Positions 47,641 through 57,399 of a stretch of DNA of 64,000 bases are shown here, piece by piece. The notes under the pieces were generated by a model. It ran no database searches and was not told the origin of the DNA. It saw nothing but the letters and a program-made list of their open reading frames with translations. The stretch is from positions 8,023,544-8,087,543 of the forward strand of contig CAKAKS010000039.1 of assembly GCA_916700875.1 (NCBI GenBank), read 5' to 3'. The translations under genes were made by a program, and so were the position numbers. This DNA comes from Sebastes aleutianus. Its lineage: Eukaryota > Chordata > Actinopteri > Perciformes > Sebastidae. Each line of letters opens with the position of its first letter. The first letter of the stretch is position 1.

Positions 47641-47850
47641 AAGATTCCAAAAAAGGATCTTGTCAAAGTCATTAAAATTGGATTATCATTTAATACTCAT
47701 CTTTGATTTCATAACCAGATGCATACCAAGAGATACACAAACCTGTTGTAGTTCATTGATGTCACACCTCACTGACATGCTGAGTTGCCAAAAATACTAA
47801 CTCTGTTAACAAGCACAGCATAAAAATACTACATATAATTAAATATTCAC

Positions 47851-48031
47851 CTTTTAAATATGCTTCTGTTGTTGCTGTGTATGGTGTTGTGGGACAGGGA
47901 GGAGGATCACAGTCATCTGAATCTTCTTTATTCTGTGCAGCTATGAGGAAGTCTTTGACGAAGTCAAAGTATCGCACTGTCGGCCACCTCTCTTCCCTGT
48001 AGTGGCACTCAAAATCATACATGATCGGCTC
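47851..48031 (-). CDS. kitlga: kitlga exon 5, C-terminal part of the cytokine domain
   Basis: The acceptor TTTGTCTTTGCAG ends at 48032 and the donor GTGAAT starts at 47850. The 181-bp exon enters in phase 0 and leaves in phase 1. It encodes E-P-I-M-Y-D-F-E-C-H-Y, then W-P-T-V-R-Y-F-D-F-V-K-D-F-L-I-A, and ends with the acidic and Pro/Thr-rich stretch SDDCDPPPCPTTPYTATTEA. The helix F-D-F-V-K-D-F-L matches the last helix of mammalian SCF (I-D-A-F-K-D-F-V). The cysteine in F-E-C aligns with mammalian Cys89 and the one in D-D-C with Cys138. The third, in P-P-P-C, has no clear mammalian partner. The Pro/Thr tail starts the extracellular stalk. Confidence 0.92.
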
Positions 48032-48219
48032 CTGCAAAGACAAAAAAGACTCACAGTTTCTCAAAGAGATTCATGTTTGACTTTAAGCAGTTAATTTCAA
48101 GGGGTTTAGTTGAGAGGATTAAGTTGGCTTTAAAGCTGTAAGTAAATCAAACAGCATATGATATGATTGTCGCCCTGGTTCTTCACCTGGTGCATCACGG
48201 CCACAACAGAATTTTGTAG

Positions 48220-48350
48220 ATTTTTGCAGGTGACACTGCAACTCACCAACAGGTTTATAAAACTCCCAGGGTCATCAGTGTGGCCACACCGAACAGCTAT
48301 TAGCCTCCCAAATCACTGACCGTAGCGACGGACTGACATTACATGAACAA
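48220..48350 (+). repeat. Intron 4 copy of a repeat shared with intron 1
   Basis: CAACTCACCAACAGGTTTAT, GTCATCAGTGTGGCCACACC and AACAGCTATTAGCCTCCCAA match, in order and orientation, the block at 50290-50415 in the presumed intron 1. A short dispersed element or a gene-internal duplication would both explain it. Confidence 0.75.
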
Positions 48351-48756
48351 AGCAGCCTTTTATGTGACGCCCTATGATGTGAGCATTCGTCAGTCATGCT
48401 AGTTTGTCGGCCTCATGAATCCATAGCAGGGGATCTATTTCACATGTTCGTGTACAGTAAGCTGTGCTCATCACATGGCTACATCAATGACGTGCGACCC
48501 CTAAGCTATGACATTAGCGTACATGAACTCTGGATATTCTGCCATCTATTTTTGTAGTTTGAACATAATTTAAAATTACCTCTCGCTGACATAAAGGTGG
48601 ACAATTTATGGATTTCAGCTTTAAATATTTAAATCAAAGCAAAGATGTACTTCAAACACTTTAAACCACTGCAACAATGAACATGCTATTTATGATTTTG
48701 CTTTTGTCATTGGACACATTCAATAGGTCTACAGTACAACCACAATATGAACTTAC

Positions 48757-48909
48757 CACAGACCCCATGTTGAGCCGCAGTTCTTGGAGCATTTGGATGA
48801 ATATGCTAATATCTTTTCTGTTGGATGAAATGTTTCCAAACTTGTGTGCTAAATCTTGTAAACTCGCCTCCAAGTAGAAGACGTTTAATTTTACCCAACA
48901 CATCCCTCC
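48757..48909 (-). CDS. kitlga: kitlga exon 4, helices of the cytokine domain
   Basis: The acceptor TTTTTTCTTCTAG ends at 48910 and the donor GTAAGT starts at 48756. The 153-bp exon is in phase 0 at both ends and encodes 51 residues beginning G-G-M-C-W-V-K-L-N-V-F-Y. The C-W pair matches mammalian S-H-C-W-I (Cys43). H-K-F-G-N-I-S-S-N matches D-K-F-S-N-I-S-E-G and keeps the N-I-S glycosylation sequon. The exon ends L-R-L-N-M-G-S-V. In the family these helices help form the receptor contacts and the non-covalent dimer. Low stop density on this strand gives an 80-codon open frame that runs past both splice sites and has no meaning beyond them. Confidence 0.95.
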
Positions 48910-49362
48910 CTAGAAGAAAAAAGAGCAGAGATATGGCATAAAATGAGCAATAGCAAGTACGGTGTGAGAATTGAATACATAGTGGTGCTAATTAGATTTA
49001 CAAAAACACGTCTAATAATCCTCCCAGTCAGACGTTACTTTCACAGTTAAGACTGCACTTGGCAGATGACACAATACACTCTACAATAATCATAAGGTCA
49101 GCTGAAGTTTGGAGCGAAGGTGTGGCTGAGGAAAAAAGGTAACCAAAGGTTTCTTGCTATTGGGAGCACGAATGTGAAGGTCTGTTATGTTTGTGTCAAT
49201 GTGAGTAATGATAAGGACATCTGCTCATTAGCAAATTCAAAGGTTTCTACTGAAAAGTTGGAAGTGTGAATATGCTAAATTTCACACAAATCTGGTCATC
49301 AGATTTTGGTAATTATCATTATTCCCCGTGATTTACTGTGGGCGGATAACACAATATCTTAC

Positions 49363-49419
49363 CTCTTCTTTTGGAACGTAGTGTACAGGAATTTTGTAAT
49401 CTTTAGGAATATTTTGTCT
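49363..49419 (-). CDS. kitlga: kitlga exon 3
   Basis: The acceptor CTTTCTACAG ends at 49420 and the donor GTAAGA starts at 49362. The 57-bp exon is in phase 0 at both ends and encodes 19 residues: R-Q-N-I-P-K-D-Y-K-I-P-V-H-Y-V-P-K-E-E. N-I-P-K-D-Y-K-I-x-x-x-Y-V-P matches mammalian N-L-P-K-D-Y-M-I-T-L-K-Y-V-P nearly position for position. This is the family's most recognisable segment and the strongest single piece of evidence for the gene. It is too short for simple ORF calling, so it was found by reading the strand. The exon size and phase fit mammalian KITLG exon 3. Confidence 0.95.
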
Positions 49420-49984
49420 CTGTAGAAAGAAAAATAAAAAGTACAAAAACATTAAATTACAGACAAATTGCATTTCAATCCTAAAAAGCAGCAATACAGC
49501 ACATACATTTTAATTTAGAAATAAAAAAAAACTGCAAACACCTCAAGTGAATATACCTGCAAGTTAATTGTGTAGTGTGTAGACAAAAGGTCACTTAATT
49601 CTTTGCCAAAACAGGACTACAGTTTCAGTTAGTGAGCCAAATGTATAGCAAGTTTGCTTGCCAATCTCTTTTGGTATGTTTTTCTTTGTCTGTATCCTCC
49701 GGCTATATTTTCTTATGTTGTTGTGTTTGGGGCGTTTCTTGGCGTCAACCTCTATAAAAACGTAGCGACAAGGTGCCAGATTGTAAGCATGCATCCAAGA
49801 AGAATCAACGTAAATGGCGGACGTAGCGCCACAAAAACTCAAGAACATGTATTATAAAATGACATATCCTTCCAGCCATGATTGTGACCTGATAGTTCCT
49901 CATCATATGGTAAAGTGATATATAATACACATAATTAGACTGGGGCTTTAGCTTGAAACGTTTGAATTACAATATTGTCCTTAC

Positions 49985-50095
49985 CAAAATAGAGAGTCTC
50001 GAGATGTCATCTGTCACTGGGTTGACGTCAAATTTACTTGAATGTACCCCAAGCGTGATGAACAGCAGTAAATGGACACAGACGCGTATCCAAAT
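49985..50095 (-). CDS. kitlga: kitlga exon 2, signal peptide core and mature N-terminus
   Basis: The acceptor TTGACCTACAG ends at 50096 and the donor GTAAGG starts at 49984. The 111-bp exon is in phase 0 at both ends and encodes IWIRVCVHLLLFITLGVHSS, then K-F-D-V-N-P-V-T-D-D-I-S-R-L-S-I-L. The hydrophobic run V-C-V-H-L-L-L-F-I-T-L-G-V matches the signal peptide of mammalian SCF (T-W-I-L-T-C-I-Y-L-Q-L-L-L-F), and cleavage is likely near V-H-S-S. V-T-D-D-I-S-R-L matches V-T-N-N-V-K-D-V-T-K-L. The mature N-terminus has no cysteine where mammals have E-G-I-C. An in-frame ATG upstream in the intron is not the start; the family's start lies in a separate five-codon exon that I did not find. Confidence 0.92.
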
Positions 50096-50289
50096 CTGTA
50101 GGTCAAAAGAGACAAACAAGGCGTTTTGACAATTAGTCACATCTTCTAACATATAATAAATAATATCAAAAACAACATGAGATGATTGTTTGATCTACAG
50201 ATAATCCTCAACTCATTGTAACCAATGTGTCAATAGGGGACACTGGCTTCTCTGCACACAACAATGACGCAGTAAATCACAGACAGAAG

Positions 50290-50415
50290 AGAAATTTGCA
50301 GATTTTGCAGGTGACAACTCACCAACAGGTTTGTTAAAAAAGTCATCAGTGTGGTCACACCTAACAGCTATCAGCCTTCCCAAACCGCTGACCATATCTA
50401 CGGGCTGTCATTATA
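50290..50415 (+). repeat. Presumed intron 1 copy of the 48220-48350 repeat
   Basis: CAACTCACCAACAGGTTTGT, GTCATCAGTGTGGTCACACC and AACAGCTATCAGCCTTCCCA give a clear diverged match to the intron 4 copy. Confidence 0.75.
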
Positions 50416-50715
50416 AGCATAAAGCAGCAGGGATGTGCACAATTTTGAGAGCCTGTTGCTCTAATCTGAAAAAAGGGCGACCATCTAATCGAGCATGATT
50501 CAACAGTCAAACCATCAGGTCCCCGTATCTCTACAGAACGCACACTTAACTAGGCGGCGTGATGTAAACGTGACAAGCTGTGCATTGTTCAGAAGCATAT
50601 GTGGAGATTTGTATTCACAGGGCATCCCATTCGTTTTACCATTCGTCACCTTAAAAAGACTCACCCGGAGCCGTCAACGGCAAAGATAAAAAGTTTGGAT
50701 GCTGCAGTGTCACAC

Positions 50716-50830
50716 AACAATTAAATTTAATTTAATTTTATATAGCGTCAAATAATAACAGAAATTATCTCGAGACGCTTTATATATAGAGCAGGTCATA
50801 GATCGTAATCTATAAACAATGTCAAGGGGG
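50716..50830. repeat. Interspersed repeat fragment
   Basis: ATTTAATTTTATATAGCGTC, CTCGAGACGCTTTATATATA and GAGCAGGTCATAGATCGTAA form a motif order I recognise as a common fish repeat. A trace of the start occurs again near 60105-60122. Confidence 0.5.
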
Positions 50831-53800
50831 GCAGAGGGCACCGCTTTGCGTCACGTTTAAAAAAAAAAAAAATTTAATCTCTGTGTGTCGCAAATGCATG
50901 CTATCATAACGTAATAAATGTTTGGAATATATGGTGATTTCATTAGGTCCAAGTTTAGCAATTATGGTCTATTCATATTATGCAACCACAACAGCAACAA
51001 TAAAACAATATATATTTTTTCCTCCAGATGGGCCGCTCAGCCAAAGAGCCCCAGATGGCAAAGGAGCCTTTTCGGTTACGCAAGGCAGCAATAAACGACG
51101 AGGCGCCGTGATTTATAGTGATTTTACAGCAACTTACAGGTGAAGCCCTCAATAAAACAGGATGCACAGTGTGTCATGTCGTACCGGTATTGTAAAAGAA
51201 GGGAAGTGAATTATCAGTGTCGTCTCGGTTGTGGACCATCCCTCGGGTCCAGTTTATGTCTGTCTTAAATTACTATTAACGAGTCTCAAGTCCGTGTAAA
51301 AATCCTTAGTCACTCGCAAAAAAATGATTGATTGGCACCCATGCTGCTACTGAAATTAAATACGTCTGTGTCTTTAAGTTCATTGATGCCATGGGAAAAA
51401 TCGTGCCACTTTTCCAAGATAGAAACTTTAGACTTCTGCAATGGTGACGTCAACCAACGGAAGTTTTGAATGTACCATTTAAGACATAATACCTAATTTT
51501 TCACAGCAGACATTTTGACTTGTCATCGCAGAAAAAAAGCAAAGTGTTACTAATAACATTAACAATGGCTTCATTCCACTCAAGTGTCCCAGTAAGCCAT
51601 GACAGTGAGCCAACAAGAACAATACCAGGACCCTGTAACTAAAGGAGCTTAATGGAATTAAGACATCATTCATTTTATTATTTCCTCCCGTGCTTTTCTG
51701 TTCTGGCTTGGATCTATTTTTTGTTAAGTTTATTTGGGTAAAGTAGTCCTGGATTCTTTTTTTAGGGCAGGCATAAGCATCTAAAGACCACCTGAGGAAG
51801 ATAGACTGAGTAAATGAAAAAAAAATAAATAAAAAAATATTTATATTCCTCTCAACTACTTTAAAATGTGATAGTTCGTCTTCCGCCAGGCAACATTTCT
51901 CTTTAAGTAAACAGAGACTCCTTTCTTACAGATGCAAACTAGCAGCTTTCATCTTTTTTAAGTGGTCGGATCAGCATTTTTCAGACCGCAGGTGAGCTGT
52001 CTTCAGTCGCTGTCACACTGCTGGTGCTCAGCCGACTTTTAGAGCCGTGAGAAGGGTAGATTTCGAATAACTGACAGTCATGTCGCAACATGTTGTGACA
52101 TGCAGGTAAGTGATCTAACGCTATTAGATCTCATCGTACATGTTTACAGGCTGAGATCATCAGATATAACTTGAATAACAGAAGATATTATCATAATATG
52201 GATCTGCATGTGTCAGTATTTAGCCTGCACATTTCGTTCCATTGCCAGCATTGCCCCGGGGACAGACGATGTAGTGTTTTGTCTCCTACATTTGATGTCT
52301 ATATCAGGGCGGTATCAGTTTGAAAAGAGCAACATAATGCCCGTTTTGTTTGCCAGGTCTTAAAGTGGTCGATAAGCGAATGAGTATTGAAAGGAACAGT
52401 GAATTTCAGTTTCCATAGTTCTACTTAAATTAAAGTCTAATGCAGTCACAAGTGATTATCAAACTTTCAACTACAGAATTTCAATCAGTCTATAATCTTT
52501 GATCGTTTCTAAGAGTATCTTTGGGAAAATCCTTTTTTTGAAATGTTAAAAGATGTGGGTTTTGCAGTTATGAATGAATCCTTAAAGTTATCCTGTGGAA
52601 CTTTTTACCACTAGTAGCACTATGGAACACTTTCACGAGTGGCTCCCTGGTTTTGTTTGTATCACACATGTGCATGAGGACAAAGTTGCACGTGGGTGGC
52701 TGATTGACAGCTGCTGATAATAATGCAAACGTAGCAATGCGCCAACAAAAGGCAAGTGAGGAAGGCTGCTGGATGTAAACAATGCACAGATTAAAACAAA
52801 TATATTTTTAAAGATCACCTTTGCCAATGGATACACACAGTCCTTCTTAGTAAGGAATACTGAATGTTAACAAAACTTTTTGTTTGCTTACAAGGAGATT
52901 TTAGGTTTGAAGTATTTTACTGCCTAATGGAGCTGCGTTGGCTTACCGTACATTAACAGCTGCCATTCATTTGGCTGACCTCCTATCAGCTCTCTGTGCC
53001 AATCGGACCATATTATGCAATGAATCCGCAGTTCTCCTCTTAATAGAGATTAGGGCCAGCCGAAGCCTAACCCAAAAACAATTCAGCAACCTTGAAAGTG
53101 AACCTCCTCTTTGGTGAATAAAGCTTTAGAGTGTTGCCCAAATGGGGCTCAGTAAGAGGGATAGAATGTAATAGCGAGCTGAGCCATGTTTAATCTTCAG
53201 GCACTTCAACTGGTAGAACAGGATTTTGTTCTGTAGTTTATTTAAGCAAAGGTTTTATGACCATGCTCGCGTTTCTGTAGCAGCTTGTTGCTTTCTACAT
53301 TCATACTTTTGCCGTCTACACTTTCCCCTGCCAGTTTGGCCGTTTAGATGCAAAGCAAAGTCCACCACCCACGTTCCTCCTGTCACTATATATTTGTCAA
53401 ACGGAGCCACAACAGGAAGAGAATGGAACAATGATCCATCAACAGCAGGAAAGACCGAAGGAAAAGTGGCATGTAAAGCTCAGATGGGAGATAATTCAAT
53501 TCCACCAAGCTTCTACTGCTCACCAAAACGAATCGCCTTTCAATGGCGGACAGGGACGATAAGAGATTAGCAAAAGAGAAATGATTGGGGTCTCGTGAAA
53601 TTCATCAGTTATGCCTCACCCTCTGCATGTCAAGAACACATTTGTACAGGATGCAGTGTATGAAATCAGAGATGCCCCAGATACAACTACAGTAGGCTAC
53701 ATAAGGTCAAGGATTTTGCAAGCAGTCATGAAACAAGATGTTCAGCAAAGCAAAAATCAACCCCTAAAATCTTAAACAAATCTTAATAGATTCCACTGCT

Positions 53801-55829
53801 TTTTCTATTTTGATGATCTTTGTCTTCTCAAAAACATTTGGGGCTTAATAAATGTTATTCAGAAACTTCCAGACGTGACCAGTCACAAGCAAACAATCTC
53901 AAGTGATATCCAAACTCACTGACATATGATATTATCTCTACCTCAAACGTGCAGAAAGTGTTCAACACTTGAAGTGACTGACTGAAAAACAAGCATGTTG
54001 ATCTGTTTTTGTGTGGTCTGAGCGGACATGTGGTGGCATGAAGGATTTCCTCAGGGTGTCAGCTGCCAGGAACTGTGAAATATCAAAGTTACTTGCATAG
54101 GGGAAGTGTGTTACAGCTGGGAGCCTTATGGATAGAACTAATCTATGTGGTTTCTCCATGTGATCTGACACTCACTGAATTTTGTTGTCTCGGTTCAGTA
54201 GGTCAAAATCCTCGCTTTAGTTTATAGGATTGGGTGCAGGTTTATATTTTAGAAAAGGCCACCAGATAGTCCAGCTTTTAAAATTTTGCATCAAGTTGCA
54301 ACAAAGCACAAGAGCTGATGTTTATTTAATGGCTTCATGACACTTTCACCATATGTGGTTTCAATGAATGGGAATTTCACTCAACACTTTCTCCGGCACA
54401 ACCCTGCAAAGTTTGTTTAAAGGATGATTCAGTAGGTGGTGGCTACTAATGCTTTCACGTTAAACAAACATCAGACAGAAAATGAAATGATATGCTTTCT
54501 AGATGGGCTGGAAAATCATATCAAAACTAAATCAGTGGAAAAAATAATAAAAAATGACCACGGCAATTTGGTTTCGACAGAATCCAGTGCAGAAAGGCTT
54601 GAAATACAGCCGAAAACCAACGAAGAAGAGCCGTCACTTCGAAAGCCTGGTGTATGTTGTGTGCTTGTTATGACATTACACATGTTGGTCCCACATCGTC
54701 AGGCACTTGACTTCTTTCAATTAAATGAAAATCTTCAACACATGCAAACATTAACCGAAAACCAATGAAGTTTCTCTCAACATGTTTTTAAACTATGTAG
54801 AGTAAAGCCAGTAAAGGGGCAACTTGCTCTGCACACATGTTCACACTCTTCATGCTGCGAGTAGAGCAGCTGTGAATGGCTTGCAGAGCTCATAGTTGCC
54901 ATTATTCTTTGAATAATTATGGTCATCCCTGTGGCTTTTTTGTGAGGACGAGTATGGCCAAGTAAACACAGCCGTATACACAGCAGGATGTGATTTGTGA
55001 GTGACGACAACGACATCGGCCAACATTCCACGGGCCTTTATGAGACAGACTCACGGACCATGAAACAAGCCAGCTGAAAGCTACTAATGTCAGATGAACC
55101 GCAAGTTCTGACGAGGTTCAAATGTGTCTTTCCGAAACATGAAAGATTCTCGTAAGAGTTGGTGGGCGGATGGGCCTTGGGGAACGGAGCAACGGATACG
55201 ATTTTGATGGTGGTCCAGTTCTTACGTTTCTGCCTTTTGACCTTTATTTCCAGTAACTATTTGGACAGCATTGATGCATGTTTGGACTCGTCAAGGGCCT
55301 GTCTTAAAATGGATGAAGGGAAATGTTGTGAACAGCACTTTTGCGGGTGCATAATTTTATGTTTTTCTACACTGTTTAATCAAAACATGCCAGGATCTTT
55401 TACATTGATTAAATAATTGATGACTGAAAGTTATAGCAAAAAAATATCTAATGGCAGGATTCCTAGATCTGGATTGCCAACACGGTATAATTAATTGCTA
55501 GGTTTCATGGAAATCCATTAAACGTTTATGAGATGTTGACAGACGAACAGAGAGCCAAACCTTTAACCTGTTTATTGGATCTAACAATTTGCTTTTACAA
55601 TCATTTTACTCCTCTGGAAATTGTTTGTCTATCTCCTTTGCTGTTACTCACCAGAGGTTCAGCCTACCACCAAGGATTTCTTCACGCAAAAACTTCTGCT
55701 GACTCAGCACCTGCTTGCAAACCTTTGGCTATCACAGATTGATCTGTCTAGATGGCTCCTGTTGGACTTTGTAAAACTTTCTTCTATTATGTCAATCTTT
55801 CTTCTATTATGTAAAACAATAGATTGTAT
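50831..55829. other. Presumed kitlga intron 1 or 5' flank, nothing recognised
   Basis: No exon could be supported. The family's exon 1 (a start codon, about four more codons and a phase-0 donor) was searched for by eye on the minus strand; the only weak match, near 53625-53615 (ATGCAGAGG before GTGAGG), is not convincing. Open frames at 53226-53570 (114 codons) and 54436-54768 (110 codons), both plus strand, have no recognisable domain. Few repeats are visible, so this may be a regulatory, single-copy region. Confidence 0.4.
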
Positions 55830-56410
55830 ATAAGAAGTGGACTTAGTCAACGTGACGTCACCCATTGTTTTGTGGACTACGGTTTTGAAGCTTCAAGTTC
55901 GGTATTTTTGCAGTCGCCATCTTGGTTTTTTGCAACCAGAAGTGACACGAGAGGGTGGAGCTAAGTACAACTGAACGCTGAACAAGACAATTTTGGGCGA
56001 CCAAAATGTTACAATTAACATTCATGAACTGAAGACATACTGTGAAAGGGTTAAAGTTGTGAGGACAACGCCGTGGTAGTGACCTGTCAATCACAAGGTA
56101 GCCCCGCCCTAAAGCATCCCCTGCTTTATGGTCTATTTGACTCTAAATGAGACCATAATTTATTAAATGAACATCATGCTGTATTGAAGAAGACTTGAAA
56201 CTAGCGATTGAGACCATAAACTCATGTTTACAATGTTTACTGAGGTAATAAATCAAGTGAGAAATAGAGTCATTTTCTCATAGACTTCTATACAATCAGA
56301 CTTCATTTTGCAACCAGAGGAGTCGCCCCCTGCTGGCCATTAGACATAATGCAAATTTAAAGCACTTCCGCATTGGCTTCACTTTTCGGAACCGGAGGTT
56401 GTCGCCTGTG
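55830..56410. mobile_element. Interspersed element, about 570 bp
   Basis: It has AGATTGTATATAAGAAGTGG at the left, CCATCTTGGTTTTTTGCAAC, ACCTGTCAATCACAAGGTAG and GGAGTCGCCCCCTGCTGGCC. The order is that of a common fish repeat related to the 22424 family. The right end is near 56410 and is not sharply defined. Confidence 0.6.
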
Positions 56411-56779
56411 TAAAAACACCATGTTCTAAGAGAAGGTGGGAAAATGAGAGAAGACTGAAGGAAAAGCTGACAAAGGTGCACTTGCTGTTAAGTCTTGAGA
56501 TCTGTGTAAGTCAAAGCTGTCACACACATGCACACACACTCCATGCACATACTGTCAGTGAGCTAGCTAGCCACAGCTAACATCTGTACTACTGTTGCAC
56601 TGGCTGTTTGTTGCCAAAAAACAGGGACTAAAAAACAGACAACTTTTCGTGAATAACAAGGGGCAAAAATATACTTAACTTTCCATCATCTTATCACTCC
56701 CAACTCATCAAATATCGCAGCTTGGTCAGTGGCCTTCAACTTTAAGCTATGAAATTCTAGGTAACCCTCTAGCATCAGT

Positions 56780-57390
56780 TTTAGACGTGTCAGAGACAGA
56801 GTGTCAGTTTCCACTCATTACTTAAACTTTATTATATTCGTTATACACACAAATATATATATATATACATATATATACACATATGTGAAATTTGACCTTT
56901 GCATTTAAGCAGTGGGCTGCTGTAAAACAAACTCAAGGACACTTCGACATGCAGACAGTAGGAAAATACTTAATACTTGCAAAACAAAAGTACTTTGTTA
57001 GGTTTAGGAATATATTTTGGTTTGGGTTAAAATAAGTATGTTTCTTATGTAAAATAAGTGCGCTTCTTACATAACTTGCATTAGTTAAGTACGGAAGTTA
57101 CATAACAAAAGTAAAATAAGTCAACGTTGACTTGGTTTCACACAAGACACAAACGGCGGTCTCCTGGGTGAAAGTCCTGTGTTTGTTTGTCCAATCCGAC
57201 CTACCCTCCTGCCCGCCCCATGCAGATTTTCTCGCTCTTTGTAGCATACTACATCAGTTGCTCCGACCGTCTGATAATGACGCAGATGGGTTTACGTCTC
57301 ATACAGACGCTAAAGGGTGCCTCTGTGCGTGGTATCAGATGCCGAGGGGCACCAAGCCGTGGTATTTGACGAGTTGGGTGTGATAACGGG
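56780..57390. repeat. TTACGTAAC-family copy, long but interrupted
   Basis: Starts GACGTGTCAGAGACAGAGTG and runs through TTAGGTTTAGGAATATATTT, GTTTGGGTTAAAATAAGTAT, CTTGGTTTCACACAAGACAC, GTGAAAGTCCTGTGTTTGTT, ACGCAGATGGGTTTACGTCT and TCAGATGCCGAGGGGCACCA to about 57390. An AT microsatellite and a SINE scrap (GGACACTTCGACATGCAGAC) split it at about 56847-56975. Confidence 0.7.
56847..56882 (+). repeat. AT-rich microsatellite
   Basis: Runs of ATATAT interrupted by ACAT lie inside a TTACGTAAC-family copy. Confidence 0.85.
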
Positions 57391-57399
57391 TTGCAAATT

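Noticed and set aside
47762..48064. 100-codon minus-strand ORF taken as a single gene
   Set aside because: It is exon 5 of kitlga (48031-47851) read through both splice sites; residues outside those limits are intronic.
48661..48903. 80-codon minus-strand ORF with an internal Met start
   Set aside because: Its coding part is exon 4 of kitlga; the Met is internal and the tail is intron.
49967..50152. In-frame ATG at about 50152 as the kitlga start
   Set aside because: It lies upstream of a good acceptor, and the predicted residues do not resemble the family's five-residue first exon, so it is intronic.
53612..53630. Possible kitlga exon 1 (ATG-CAG-AGG before GTGAGG, minus strand)
   Set aside because: Phase fits but the peptide (M-Q-R) does not resemble the family's M-K-K start, and such a short match is expected by chance.
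54436..54768. 110-codon plus-strand ORF
   Set aside because: Hydrophilic and without a recognised domain or splice partner; not enough to call a gene, though not excluded.
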